A DNA stretch of 40,147 nucleotides from an uncultured Eubacteriales bacterium (GTDB lineage Bacteria > Bacillota > Clostridia > Lachnospirales > CAG-274): positions 1 to 40,147 of the forward strand of contig CATJCJ010000614.1 in NCBI GenBank assembly GCA_949738935.1, written 5' to 3'. Positions 6,922-14,460 of the stretch are shown here, piece by piece. Every line of letters begins with the position of its first letter. Within the stretch, counting starts at the first letter, position 1. A model generated the notes under the pieces. The model saw nothing but the letters and a program-made list of their open reading frames with translations. It had not been told where the DNA came from and did no database searches. Both the position numbers and the translations under genes were made by a program.

Positions 6922-8597
6922 TCCGAAATTTTGACGTAGCGAGTTACTATCCTCACCTCATGACGATCTGTGGGTACACCTCTCGAAACATTCCGTCCCC
7001 GGAGGTATTTGAAAACGTACTCGAACAGCGTATGAAAGCAAAAGCCGCCGGAGACAAGGCTACAGCAAACGCTCTCAAGCTGGTTGTGAACACGACCTAC
7101 GGAGCAATGCTGAATCAGTACAACGACCTGTTTGACCCTCTCATGGGACGCTCGGTATGTATCACAGGTCAGTTGTTCCTCTTGGAGCTGGCACAGAACC
7201 TTTATCAGAACATAGAGGATTTGGTAATCGTCCAGCTCAACACCGATGGTGTCATGCTTGAGTTCTACGAAGATCAGTACGATGAAGTGCTGGCAATCGT
7301 GAACGAATGGCAGTCCCGGACAGGCTTTGAGCTTGAGGAAGACTCCGTGGCTCTGATCGCACAGAAGGACGTGAACAACTACGTTGAGGTTCAGCCGAAT
7401 GGGTCTGTGAAGACCAAAGGCGGCTACTTGGTTCGTGGTATCGCCCCGGCTGGTGCGTTCAATATCAACAACAATGCCTGTATCGTAGCAACAGCTCTCA
7501 AGGAGTATTTCGTGAACGGTACTCCTGTGGAGGAAACCATAAATGGGTGCAACGATATTTTCCAGTTCCAGCTTATTGCAAAAGCCGGGGCGAAGTATCG
7601 TGAAGCCTATCACCTTGTCGATGGTGAGCAAGTCCCGGTACAGAAGGTAAACCGTGTCTATGCCACAAAGGACGAACGGTACGGAAAGCTGTTCAAGGTT
7701 AAGGCTGAGAATGACGCTACCGCCAAGATCGAAATGCTCCCGGAACACTGCATTATCGACAACGACAACCAACTTAGCATTGACGATGTGGATAAGACCT
7801 TCTACATCGAAATGGCAAAGAAACGAATCAATGATTTTTTGGGTGTAAAGCCCGAAAAGAAACCAAGAGGAGGACGAAAAAAGATGGCTACTACAGCTAA
7901 AGAAACCAAAATCACAAACCTCAATGTATATCAGAAGTTGCTCAAGGCGAGGGCTATGTTCCTTGAGTCTGATGTGCAGAAGACAGGTAAGAATATGCAC
8001 CTGTCATTCAAGTACTTCGAGCTGGATGATATTGTCCCTACCGCAACTCGAATTTTCAGCGAGGTCGGTCTGATTCCTGTTGTGAACTTCACTTCCGACA
8101 TTGCAACCATGACCGTAGTCAACACCGACAACCCCGAAGAAGTCATTCCTTTTGTAGCTCCGTTCAATCAGATCGCTCCTATCGTGAGCAATGCTGGTAA
8201 ACAGGCTACCAACGAAATGCAAGCCCTCGGTTCTTCCATCACCTATATGCGCCGCTACCTGTACATGATCGCACTGGATATTTGCGAGAGTGACAGCTTT
8301 GACGCAAATGTCGGAAAGCCTGTTGCCGCACCTCAGACCGCTCCTACCCCTCCGGCTACTCCCGAACAGAGACAGGAAGTGAAACAGGAGTTGACTGCTC
8401 CCGAAGATAACGCAACCGCTTTGCAGATCAAGGGTCTGAAAAACGTGTTGAAGAAGCTCAAGGACGCTGACCCTTCCAAGGAAGAAATGATCGCTCAGAT
8501 TGCGGTTCAGACACAGGGCTTTACCGTTATCAGCAAGTCCGACTGTGAGACTCTTATCACTCGTATCACCGCTATGCTGGAAGGAGGAAATGAGTAA
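6900..8597 (+). CDS. Family B DNA polymerase, polymerase half, in frame with ERF
   Basis: Residues 1-328 carry polymerase motifs: motif A NFDVASYYPHLM (Asp12), motif B KLVVNTTYGAM (Lys60, Asn64, Tyr67), motif C QLNTDGVML (Asp116; first Asp of the usual DTD replaced by Asn114), then a KxY-like segment NNYVEV. The fingers between A and B are short. The exonuclease half is upstream in a different frame. The ATG at 6900 has AAGGAGG 10 nt before it, so it can be made as a separate subunit. The frame then reads through PRGGRKK straight into the ERF protein at 7884. At that junction A AAA AAG (7877-7883) would permit a -1 shift terminating at TAA 7898-7900. Confidence 0.85.
   Translation: MRKRKRIIRNFDVASYYPHLMTICGYTSRNIPSPEVFENVLEQRMKAKAAGDKATANALKLVVNTTYGAMLNQYNDLFDPLMGRSVCITGQLFLLELAQNLYQNIEDLVIVQLNTDGVMLEFYEDQYDEVLAIVNEWQSRTGFELEEDSVALIAQKDVNNYVEVQPNGSVKTKGGYLVRGIAPAGAFNINNNACIVATALKEYFVNGTPVEETINGCNDIFQFQLIAKAGAKYREAYHLVDGEQVPVQKVNRVYATKDERYGKLFKVKAENDATAKIEMLPEHCIIDNDNQLSIDDVDKTFYIEMAKKRINDFLGVKPEKKPRGGRKKMATTAKETKITNLNVYQKLLKARAMFLESDVQKTGKNMHLSFKYFELDDIVPTATRIFSEVGLIPVVNFTSDIATMTVVNTDNPEEVIPFVAPFNQIAPIVSNAGKQATNEMQALGSSITYMRRYLYMIALDICESDSFDANVGKPVAAPQTAPTPPATPEQRQEVKQELTAPEDNATALQIKGLKNVLKKLKDADPSKEEMIAQIAVQTQGFTVISKSDCETLITRITAMLEGGNE
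7867..7900 (+). promoter_or_regulatory. Recoding or re-initiation site between polymerase and ERF
   Basis: GAGGAGG (7867-7873), 3 nt, then A AAA AAG (7877-7883) phased as X XXY YYZ in the polymerase frame, then ATG 7884. A -1 slip reads GAT GGC TAC TAC AGC TAA and ends the polymerase alone. Zero frame gives a polymerase-ERF fusion. The GAGGAGG also serves as ribosome-binding site for ERF. The pattern is seen in the sequence; its use is inferred. Confidence 0.5.
7884..8597 (+). CDS. erf: ERF-family single-strand annealing protein
   Basis: 237-aa module starting at ATG 7884, with GAGGAGG 10 nt upstream. The N-terminal half matches the ERF annealase pattern: KLLKARAMFLE...FKYFELDDIVPTATRIFSEVGLIP, and the conserved block MQALGSSITYMRRYLY. 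The tail is Pro/Thr/Ala-rich (APQTAPTPPATPEQ), followed by a helical domain. ERF proteins anneal complementary strands in phage recombination, and the next gene is a lambda-Exo-like nuclease, giving an exonuclease-annealase pair. There is no stop between polymerase and ERF, so it may exist both alone and as a fusion. Confidence 0.88.
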   Translation: MATTAKETKITNLNVYQKLLKARAMFLESDVQKTGKNMHLSFKYFELDDIVPTATRIFSEVGLIPVVNFTSDIATMTVVNTDNPEEVIPFVAPFNQIAPIVSNAGKQATNEMQALGSSITYMRRYLYMIALDICESDSFDANVGKPVAAPQTAPTPPATPEQRQEVKQELTAPEDNATALQIKGLKNVLKKLKDADPSKEEMIAQIAVQTQGFTVISKSDCETLITRITAMLEGGNE

Positions 8598-9628
8598 TGG
8601 CTGACATTAAATGGCTTGAGGGTAATCGCTTGCAGATTGACCCTCCCAAGCGTACCAAGAAGATCACTGGTACTCGCTTCGCTACTATCCTCGGTCTGAA
8701 TCCGTGGTCTACCGCATTTGAAATGTGGTGTGCAATCACGAAGACCTTCGAGCTTCCCTTCGAGGACACGATCTACACGGTTGCTGGTAAGACCATCGAA
8801 CCCAAACAGGCGGAGTACATGAAGAAGTCCTACGGCATGGACTTGATTACTCCTACTGACCGCTACGGAGCTGACTACTTCAACAAGACGTGGGGTGACT
8901 TCTTCCCCGACAGTAAGCACCTCGGCGGTATGTGGGACTTCCTCGGTGTGGACGAGAACGGTGTCGTTGACACGGTGCTGGAAATGAAGACCACCAAGCG
9001 TATCGAGGACTGGCAGAATGACGCTCCCGAATACTACGCTCTACAGGCGGCTCTCTACGCTTATCTGCTCGGTGTGGATAACGTAGTCATGGTAGCTTCC
9101 TTCCTTGAGGAGAAAGACTACGCTGACCCTTCCAAGTATGTGCCTAACGTCAAGAACACTATCACGGTGGAGTTCAAGGTATCTGAGCGTTACCCCGACT
9201 TCGCTGAGAAGGTGGCACAGGTCGAACAGTGGTGGGCGGATTACGTTGACACTGGTATCTCTCCTGTGTTTGACGAAAAGAAGGACGCTGAGATTTTGAA
9301 AGCTCTCCGCACTCACAATCTCACCCCGGACACCGACATTGACGCTCTGATCGCAGAAGCCGAAGGTCTCAAGACCGAAGTCGATAAGGCTACTGCCGCA
9401 ATCGCTGATAAGGAAAAGCGTCTCAAGGAGATCAACGACATTATCAAGGAACACGCTATGAAGCAGTTCCGTCCCGGCGATAAGAAGGTTGAGGTCAAGG
9501 GTGCTACTTACACATGGGCTATCTCTCGTTCCGAAACCACTACCATCGACAAGAAAGCACTGGAAGCTGACGGTCTGCTCGACAAGTATCAGAAGAAGAC
9601 CGAACAGTTCCGCATGACTGTGAAATAA
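8597..9628 (+). CDS. YqaJ/lambda-Exo-like recombination exonuclease
   Basis: 343 aa; its ATG overlaps the ERF stop (TAATG) after GGAGG. The fold is PD-(D/E)xK: TGTRFATILGLNPW near the N-terminus, MWDFLG with Asp114, LEMKTT with Glu129-x-Lys131, and QAALYAYLLG. The C-terminus has a coiled coil about residues 245-280. The family resects double-stranded DNA and loads the partner annealase, here ERF. The order annealase, exonuclease, SSB-like gene supports a complete recombination module. Confidence 0.9.
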   Translation: MADIKWLEGNRLQIDPPKRTKKITGTRFATILGLNPWSTAFEMWCAITKTFELPFEDTIYTVAGKTIEPKQAEYMKKSYGMDLITPTDRYGADYFNKTWGDFFPDSKHLGGMWDFLGVDENGVVDTVLEMKTTKRIEDWQNDAPEYYALQAALYAYLLGVDNVVMVASFLEEKDYADPSKYVPNVKNTITVEFKVSERYPDFAEKVAQVEQWWADYVDTGISPVFDEKKDAEILKALRTHNLTPDTDIDALIAEAEGLKTEVDKATAAIADKEKRLKEINDIIKEHAMKQFRPGDKKVEVKGATYTWAISRSETTTIDKKALEADGLLDKYQKKTEQFRMTVK

Positions 9629-9641
9629 GGAGGAAACCGCA

Positions 9642-9746
9642 ATGTATATTGACCCTTTTGTAGCCGGAGTTATCGCTACCATCATGGTAGAACTGGTACT
9701 CGTAATCGGTATCGCCCTGTTCATGGGTAACAAGAAGAAAGACTAA
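9642..9746 (+). CDS. Small single-pass membrane protein
   Basis: 34 aa with AAGGAGG before the ATG. MYIDPFVAGVIATIMVELVL is followed by VIGIALFMGNKKKD: one hydrophobic helix with a basic tail, predicted inside-facing by the positive-inside rule. No family recognised. It fits the gap between the exonuclease and the next gene exactly, with AAGGAGG sites before and after, which supports it as a real gene. Confidence 0.65.
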   Translation: MYIDPFVAGVIATIMVELVLVIGIALFMGNKKKD

Positions 9747-9759
9747 GGAGGATAAAAAC

Positions 9760-10200
9760 ATGAAATTTAAGAAGTTCGTAAAGTCCCTCGGCGCAGACGG
9801 TGTTCTGTATGTCCGCAACAACGGTGATCGCTGGTTGTCTTCCGGCTCTATCTTCATGAAAGTACCCGAAGACATTCGTACTGTCACTGCCTGTGACAGC
9901 GCAGATATGCTCTCCATGATTGAGGACATTATCAATTACGACACCTTCTCTCAGCCTTGTGAGCTGGTCGAAGCAATCATGCCTGTGGCTGATGGTGTTA
10001 TCAAAGACTGTGTGCGTATCTTCGCCACTGAGAACGGCATTGACAAGACTGCCATTGCCAACGATGGCTATATCCTTATCGAGCGTGGTGACATGGTGGA
10101 AATGTACGTCACCGACAAGATTTCCGCACTGGTTATCAAGAGACCTGTTGATCTCGTAGACGAAGAAGTAGTCGGAGTAATTCTCCGTACTGAATATTAA
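9760..10200 (+). CDS. Hypothetical early protein
   Basis: 146 aa after AAGGAGG. It has alternating beta and helical segments (GVLYVRNNGDRWLSSGSIFMKV..., YILIERGDMVEMYVTDKISALVIKRP) and no catalytic motif I recognise. It is flanked by recombination genes with 13-14-nt spacers each carrying AAGGAGG. Possibly an accessory protein of the exonuclease/SSB cluster, by position only. Confidence 0.6.
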   Translation: MKFKKFVKSLGADGVLYVRNNGDRWLSSGSIFMKVPEDIRTVTACDSADMLSMIEDIINYDTFSQPCELVEAIMPVADGVIKDCVRIFATENGIDKTAIANDGYILIERGDMVEMYVTDKISALVIKRPVDLVDEEVVGVILRTEY

Positions 10201-10214
10201 GGAGGAAAACGACA

Positions 10215-10748
10215 ATGGCAAGAATCCCTATGACGAGCGGTTTCGCTCTTATTCCCGAAGGAACTTATGTGTTCCGTATCTATGACGCAAAGTATGACGA
10301 GGAGTTCGGTAAGATCGAGGTCAAGCTGGTGAATGCCGCTGGTATGACCCACACTGAACGCTTCTCCATCAAGGACAAGAACGATGAAATGAACGAGAAA
10401 GCTCTGAATGCGTTCTCCTACTTTGCGAAGACCGCAATGGGCGATTTTTCCCTTGAGGACATTGACCCCGAAGAACTGATCGACCACTTCATTTGTGCAG
10501 AAGTCGTTCATACCAAGCTCCCTTCCAACAAAGACCCTAACAAGATGGTTACTTTCGCCAACCTCGGTGACAAGTCTCCGGCTGAGTATTTCGATACTGA
10601 ACCTGTTGCTCGTGCGCTGAGTCTCAGCAGAGAAAACGGCGGTGCTAAGAACACTGCCGCCGCTCCTAAGACTGCCGCCCCTGTTCAGCAGACCGCTCCG
10701 GCGGCACAGCCTAAGAAGGGTCTCGACCTTGACGCACTGTTGGGATAA
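10215..10748 (+). CDS. SSB-like protein (DUF669-type)
   Basis: 177 aa. The first 130 residues resemble the phage DUF669/SSB-like fold (IPEGTYVFRIYDAKYDEEFGKIEVKLV...). The linker is Ala/Pro/Gln-rich (AAAPKTAAPVQQTAPAAQP) and the tip is acidic-hydrophobic (LDLDALLG), the architecture of single-strand-binding proteins whose tails recruit partners. It follows ERF and the exonuclease. Assignment rests on architecture and context, since OB-fold identity cannot be confirmed by eye. Confidence 0.7.
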   Translation: MARIPMTSGFALIPEGTYVFRIYDAKYDEEFGKIEVKLVNAAGMTHTERFSIKDKNDEMNEKALNAFSYFAKTAMGDFSLEDIDPEELIDHFICAEVVHTKLPSNKDPNKMVTFANLGDKSPAEYFDTEPVARALSLSRENGGAKNTAAAPKTAAPVQQTAPAAQPKKGLDLDALLG

Positions 10749-10755
10749 AGGTGTG

Positions 10756-10772
10756 GGGAGCTATGCTCCCCC
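10756..10772 (+). promoter_or_regulatory. Intergenic hairpin
   Basis: GGGGAGC-TAT-GCTCCCC, a perfect 7-bp stem in the gap after the SSB-like gene. No T-tract follows, so it is more likely an RNA-processing or stability element than a terminator. Confidence 0.5.
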
Positions 10773-10793
10773 TCCTCTAAGGAGGGAACGATT

Positions 10794-11276
10794 ATGGAAA
10801 TCAAAGACAGCGGAAACCGCAGAGAGTTTTCCTCCGGGGCAGTCAGAGACATAAACGAAGGTAAAGGTCGATGTGACCTCCTTCCTCTTGGTGTGATCGG
10901 AGAAATCTGTGACAACACAGTTTTCTCCAACATCAATGAGTATATCCGAACTGGCGATAAAATGCTCCTCGTGGAAGCAATCAAGGAGTTTTCCAATATC
11001 CGTTACGGAGACTTGAACACCGCAATGCTCGAAGTCTCCAAGCATTATGAGGACGGTTGCAATAAGTACGGCGAACGTAATTGGGAGAAGGGTATTCCTC
11101 TCCACTGCTACATCGACAGCGGTGTGCGCCACTATTTCAAATGGCTCAGAGGTGATACCGATGAACCCCACGATAGAGCGTTCCTGTGGAATTTGCTCGG
11201 CGCACTGTGGACGCACAATTACAAGCCGGAGTTCTGCGACCTTCCGTTTAAGAAGGAGGACACGCACAATGACTGA
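10794..11276 (+). CDS. dATP/dGTP diphosphohydrolase-like protein (DUF5664-type)
   Basis: 160 aa. The pattern GKGRCDLLPLGVIGEIC...EVSKHYEDGCNKYGERNWEKGIPLHCYIDSGVRHYFKWLRGD..DEPHDRAFLWNLLGALWT matches the all-alpha phage family annotated as dATP/dGTP diphosphohydrolase domain. It has conserved acidic residues and His in the helical bundle. It would act on deoxynucleotide pools. It sits in an overlap with an HD hydrolase and upstream of ThyX, consistent with altered precursor pools. Substrate not shown. Confidence 0.7.
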   Translation: MEIKDSGNRREFSSGAVRDINEGKGRCDLLPLGVIGEICDNTVFSNINEYIRTGDKMLLVEAIKEFSNIRYGDLNTAMLEVSKHYEDGCNKYGERNWEKGIPLHCYIDSGVRHYFKWLRGDTDEPHDRAFLWNLLGALWTHNYKPEFCDLPFKKEDTHND

Positions 11277-11832
11277 GAAAGACAGACTCGACCTGTTCAT
11301 GAAGACACCACTCGCAGACTTCATTTCCGAGGACTTCAAGACCTATCTGCTCGCAGAAGGATTCTTCCGCTCCCCGGCAAGCACCAAGTATCACGGAGCT
11401 TATGAAGGTGGTCTGTTCGACCATTCCTTTGCAGTGATGAATTTCCTCGTGGAGTTGTCCGCAAAGAACGGTCTGCGCTGGAAACGTGCTGAGAGTCCCT
11501 TCATCGTAGGTATGTTCCATGACCTCTGCAAGATCGACAACTACCGTCACCCGGTAGCGGCGGAAACGCTGGACGGTCAGAAGGTCTATGATGAATCCAA
11601 GTGGGAGTACAACCCCGACACCACCTTCAAAGGTCATGGCGATAAGTCTATTATCCTTCTCTCTCAGTTCATGACTCTGACTGAGGAAGAAATCATGTGC
11701 ATTCGCTACCACATGGGTGCTTTCGTTGAGAAGGAAGAATGGAGAGATTACACAGGTGCGGTACATAGATACGCAAATGTCCTGTGGACGCACCAAGCAG
11801 ATATGCTCGCTTCTCATGTCGTAGGTATCTGA
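11269..11832 (+). CDS. HD-domain phosphohydrolase
   Basis: 187 aa from the ATG after AAGGAGG, overlapping the previous gene by 8 nt. HD signature: GLFDHSFAVM, FHDLCKIDNY, a further His in FKGHGDKSI and a distal YHMGAF, as in metal-dependent HD phosphohydrolases. The partner gene suggests nucleotide metabolism, but HD proteins also act on cyclic nucleotides or nucleic acids. The hydrolase fold is fairly sure, the substrate unknown. Confidence 0.75.
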   Translation: MTEKDRLDLFMKTPLADFISEDFKTYLLAEGFFRSPASTKYHGAYEGGLFDHSFAVMNFLVELSAKNGLRWKRAESPFIVGMFHDLCKIDNYRHPVAAETLDGQKVYDESKWEYNPDTTFKGHGDKSIILLSQFMTLTEEEIMCIRYHMGAFVEKEEWRDYTGAVHRYANVLWTHQADMLASHVVGI

Positions 11833-11833
11833 C

Positions 11834-12175
11834 ATGAACAGAGCTGAAAGACGGAGAAGACAGAAACAGGGACTTCCCATTGTCAAAGAACCTGTGCTGA
11901 ATATCAAGGCGAGCGATATTCAGCAGATCAAAAAGGACGCTACCCACACTGCCGCCGACACAGCTTTTTTCCTCATGCTGGCTATCCCGGTCATGGTGAT
12001 TCATGACAAATATCCGCAGATCATGAGGAGAGTCGTGGACGGTAAATCGAGGGAGGAACGCTTCGCTGACCTCTGTCTCGACCTGTACGACAGTTTCAAC
12101 AAAGGGTATGTGACCCTTGATGATTTGGCTCAGTGTCTTTGGGAAGAAGCTGGTATCAAACTCGAAAAGAAATAA
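11834..12175 (+). CDS. Hypothetical phage protein with basic N-terminus
   Basis: 113 aa starting one base after the HD gene stop. The N-terminus MNRAERRRRQKQGLP is strongly basic. A segment FFLMLAIPVMVIHDKY resembles a buried helix, and the C-terminal half is acidic. Proteins beginning MNRAERRR are common in Firmicutes phage replication regions, but I know no function. Confidence 0.6.
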   Translation: MNRAERRRRQKQGLPIVKEPVLNIKASDIQQIKKDATHTAADTAFFLMLAIPVMVIHDKYPQIMRRVVDGKSREERFADLCLDLYDSFNKGYVTLDDLAQCLWEEAGIKLEKK

Positions 12176-12188
12176 GGAGGTACAATCC

Positions 12189-12419
12189 ATGAACTATAAG
12201 CTCAAGAACGTGAACGGTAAGGTCACTTTTCTGCTCCGCACTGGCAAGGATTTGGTGAAAAATCAGATGGCTATTGCTTCGGCACAGCACATTATCGACC
12301 ACGGCAAGATCAAGAAGTCCGATGTGAAGGGCTACCCTATCAACGTGGACGATAAGTGGTATTTCGAGGGTGAGGTCTACAAGAAGACCGCTCCTCAGAA
12401 GACGGAGGGAGAAGCCTAA
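12189..12419 (+). CDS. Hypothetical small basic protein
   Basis: 76 aa; the ATG 12189 follows AAGGAGG and is preferred over the in-frame upstream ATG at 12117 inside the preceding gene. It is Lys-rich with predicted beta strands (YKLKNVNGKVTFLLRTG...). The stop overlaps the next start (TAATG). Function unknown. Confidence 0.6.
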   Translation: MNYKLKNVNGKVTFLLRTGKDLVKNQMAIASAQHIIDHGKIKKSDVKGYPINVDDKWYFEGEVYKKTAPQKTEGEA

Positions 12420-12712
12420 TGAGAACTTTCTATTCCGAATATGTACAGCACTGCATGAGATTTTATGCGAGACACCCTCGCCCTAAGTTCCGCAGTGACG
12501 CAGACAAGCAGAACTGGAACGCTTGTGACAGTGCTATGAAGGGTTTCACCGATAAGGAACAGGACATTCTCATGACTGTCTACCGTGAAGGTGACACCAT
12601 TCCCGACAATGTATATAAGGTGTCTGTTGATCGCAACATCAAACAGGACACCATTTGGAAGCTCATTAACGAGCTGGAACGCAAGGTTGCAAAGAGGAGG
12701 AACTTGATTTGA
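12419..12712 (+). CDS. Small helix-turn-helix protein, sigma region 4-like
   Basis: 97 aa. The C-terminal half FTDKEQDILMTVYREGDTIPD, then VYKVSVDRNIKQDTIWKLINELERKVAKRR, resembles a winged-helix or sigma-region-4 DNA-binding unit. The N-terminus is rich in aromatic and basic residues. It could be a transcription activator for later genes. Overlaps join it to both neighbours. Moderate certainty for DNA binding, low for exact role. Confidence 0.5.
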   Translation: MRTFYSEYVQHCMRFYARHPRPKFRSDADKQNWNACDSAMKGFTDKEQDILMTVYREGDTIPDNVYKVSVDRNIKQDTIWKLINELERKVAKRRNLI

Positions 12713-13497
12713 CACACTACGAGAACATACCCGGCGAACTGAAAGAGTTGAATCAATGGGTCTGTACTCGTAGTGACAGCAAAGTTCCGATGAAAGCGTT
12801 CGAGAATGAAGCCGCTTCCTCCACCAACCCTCAGACGTGGGCTACCTTCGACATGGCGAATGACGCTGTGTCGAAGGGGTTCTATGACTACTGCGGCTTT
12901 GTCTTTGCTGACAACGGTTTTGTCGGCATTGACATTGACACCGGGTATGACGAGGAAGGTTTCATGACACCGCTTGCCGCAGACATTATCGGCAAGTGTG
13001 CGAGCTACACGGAGAAATCCAAAAGCGGCAGAGGTTTTCACATTCTCCTCAGAGGTACGCTTCCCTTCAAGGGCAAGAACAACCTCGCCGGAGTTGAGAT
13101 ATACAAGTCCGCCCGGTACTTCATCATGACAGGCGATACGCTCCTCTATCGTAATATCGAGGAGAACCAAGAAGCGATTGATTATGTGGTGGAAAAATAC
13201 TTCCCGGAGACACGGCAAGAGAAAGAGACCTCCGAGTACGGTGGTCGAATCTACTCCCCGATATGGGAACTGCCGGAGAACAATCGTATCAAGCTCCGCC
13301 CTGTCTACCCTCGAATCCCGGACGGAAGCCGTAATATCTGTCTGACCTCTCTCGCTGGTATGCTTCACAATCAAGGGTACAGCAAACAGCAGATATACGA
13401 TGAACTTATTTACTGTAACACGGTTGCCTGTGAACCTCCGCTCGACAGGAACGAGCTGAGAACGATCTGCAACAGTGTTACCCGGTACAAACGATGA
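12709..13497 (+). CDS. Prim-pol-type primase/polymerase domain protein
   Basis: 262 aa from TTG 12709 with GAGGAGG 8 nt upstream, overlapping the preceding stop. The N-terminal domain matches the bifunctional primase-polymerase/NrS-1 type: FVFADNGFVGIDIDTG (Asp75, Asp77), KSGRGFHILLRG (about 105-116) with the conserved His111, and VEIYKSARYFIMTG. The C-terminal helical part (SRNICLTSLAGMLHNQGYS...) resembles a primase C-terminal domain. It likely synthesises primers for the SF3 helicase gene at 16657, which lacks this domain. Confidence 0.8.
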   Translation: MTHYENIPGELKELNQWVCTRSDSKVPMKAFENEAASSTNPQTWATFDMANDAVSKGFYDYCGFVFADNGFVGIDIDTGYDEEGFMTPLAADIIGKCASYTEKSKSGRGFHILLRGTLPFKGKNNLAGVEIYKSARYFIMTGDTLLYRNIEENQEAIDYVVEKYFPETRQEKETSEYGGRIYSPIWELPENNRIKLRPVYPRIPDGSRNICLTSLAGMLHNQGYSKQQIYDELIYCNTVACEPPLDRNELRTICNSVTRYKR

Positions 13498-13715
13498 TTG
13501 AACTCACACCACTACAGAATCTAAGCAACGCAATTATCTTGCAAGCGGTCAAGGACTACCGTACCGCCCTCGGTGGTAGCGGCATAGGCAAGAGACCGCC
13601 GGGAAGCGTCATTGTCGAGGTCGAGCGGTTCTTCCGCTCCGAGTGGTTCGACATACTGACCGATGTTGACGGTGAAGTTCTGATCGAGAAAATCCGCAAG
13701 GAATTTGCAAGATAA
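13494..13715 (+). CDS. Hypothetical small protein
   Basis: 73 aa, ATGA overlap with the prim-pol gene. It has a conserved-looking segment AVKDYRTALGG, then SVIVEVERFFRSEWFDILTDVDGEVLIEKIRKEF. Small proteins with FFRSEWF are frequent in clostridial phages next to primase genes; function unknown. It is the last gene before the 13755 promoter. Confidence 0.6.
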   Translation: MIELTPLQNLSNAIILQAVKDYRTALGGSGIGKRPPGSVIVEVERFFRSEWFDILTDVDGEVLIEKIRKEFAR

Positions 13716-13754
13716 AAACTAACACAAAAAGGATAAAAAGTTGCAGAAAAAGTA

Positions 13755-13783
13755 TTGACAAGTAATCTTATTTGTGTTATATT
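13755..13783 (+). promoter_or_regulatory. Promoter of the DUF6273/MazF accessory pair
   Basis: TTGACA (13755-13760), 17 bp, TATATT (13778-13783); TATAAT follows at 13783-13788. A partial dyad TTGTG...CACAA at 13772-13793 spans the -10. The downstream leader resembles that after the 21135 promoter (ATAATCA...ACAAGAAA.AATCT), suggesting duplicated control regions. Confidence 0.75.
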
Positions 13784-13839
13784 ATAATCACAACAGGACA
13801 AGAAACAATCTTGTTCAGATTATTAAGGAGGACAGACCT

Positions 13840-14409
13840 ATGATGGTTAAGAGAAGTGAAATGGTGGAGACCACCAACTACAACGTAGAGGACATTATCT
13901 CCTTCGAGCTGGCTGACGGTGAGAAGGTAGAAGCAATGGCTATGAAACAGGAAGCAGACGGTATGATCTTCATGCTGGTGGACTGCTTGAAGGACGAGGA
14001 GTGCATGAACGAGGAAGACTCCAACCGTGGCGGCTGGGACGCAAGCGATTTGCGTGTGAAGCTGAATGGTGAAATTCTCGAACGCTTCCCGGCTGAAATC
14101 CGTGAGCAGATGGTCGCATTCGCCAACGGCGATATGCTGAGACTGCCTACCGAGAAGGAAATCTTCGGTGTCAATGAGTACGGCGAGACTGAGGACGAAT
14201 CCGTTGAGCAGTTCGCTCCTATGAAGCTCCGCAGAAACCGTATCGCATTCCAAGGTCACAACGGTAATTGGGAATGGTACTGGCTGGCAAACAAGCATAA
14301 GCGTTCCGCTTCCTATTTCGCCCTTGTCGCCTCCTCCGGTAGTGCGGGCTGCAACAGCGCTTCCGACGCTCGCGGTGTCCGCCCCGCTTTCAAAATCAAG
14401 AATCTGTAA
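13840..14409 (+). CDS. DUF6273-type protein with C-type-lectin-like C-terminus
   Basis: 189 aa after AAGGAGG. It has the DUF6273 pattern: NRGGWDASDLRVKLNGEI in the middle, MLRLPTEKEIFG, and the ending WYWLANKHKRSASYFALV, ASSGSAGCNSASDARGVRPAFKI. This fold is related to the formylglycine-generating-enzyme/C-type-lectin family, which includes variable proteins of diversity-generating retroelements. No reverse transcriptase or template repeat is in this window. It has its own promoter in the middle of the early genes, so it may be expressed in the lysogen. A ligand-binding role is plausible but unproven. Confidence 0.75.
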   Translation: MMVKRSEMVETTNYNVEDIISFELADGEKVEAMAMKQEADGMIFMLVDCLKDEECMNEEDSNRGGWDASDLRVKLNGEILERFPAEIREQMVAFANGDMLRLPTEKEIFGVNEYGETEDESVEQFAPMKLRRNRIAFQGHNGNWEWYWLANKHKRSASYFALVASSGSAGCNSASDARGVRPAFKIKNL

Positions 14410-14411
14410 TC

Positions 14412-14431
14412 TGCGCCCCCTTGTGGGGCGC
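14412..14431 (+). promoter_or_regulatory. GC-rich hairpin between DUF6273 and MazF-like genes
   Basis: TGCGCCCC..GGGGCGCA with a short CTTGT-type loop, 8-bp stem. No T-tract follows, so it may be a weak terminator or transcript-processing site that uncouples the two genes. Confidence 0.5.
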
Positions 14432-14460
14432 ACTCAACCCACACGAAGGAGGATATAATC

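Noticed and set aside
7239-7250. Inactive polymerase because motif C reads NTDG rather than DTDS
   Set aside because: The second Asp, the catalytic metal ligand, is kept (Asp116); the Asn substitution alone does not show loss of function.
13840-14409. A complete diversity-generating retroelement
   Set aside because: Only a target-like protein is present; there is no reverse transcriptase, template repeat or accessory gene in the window.
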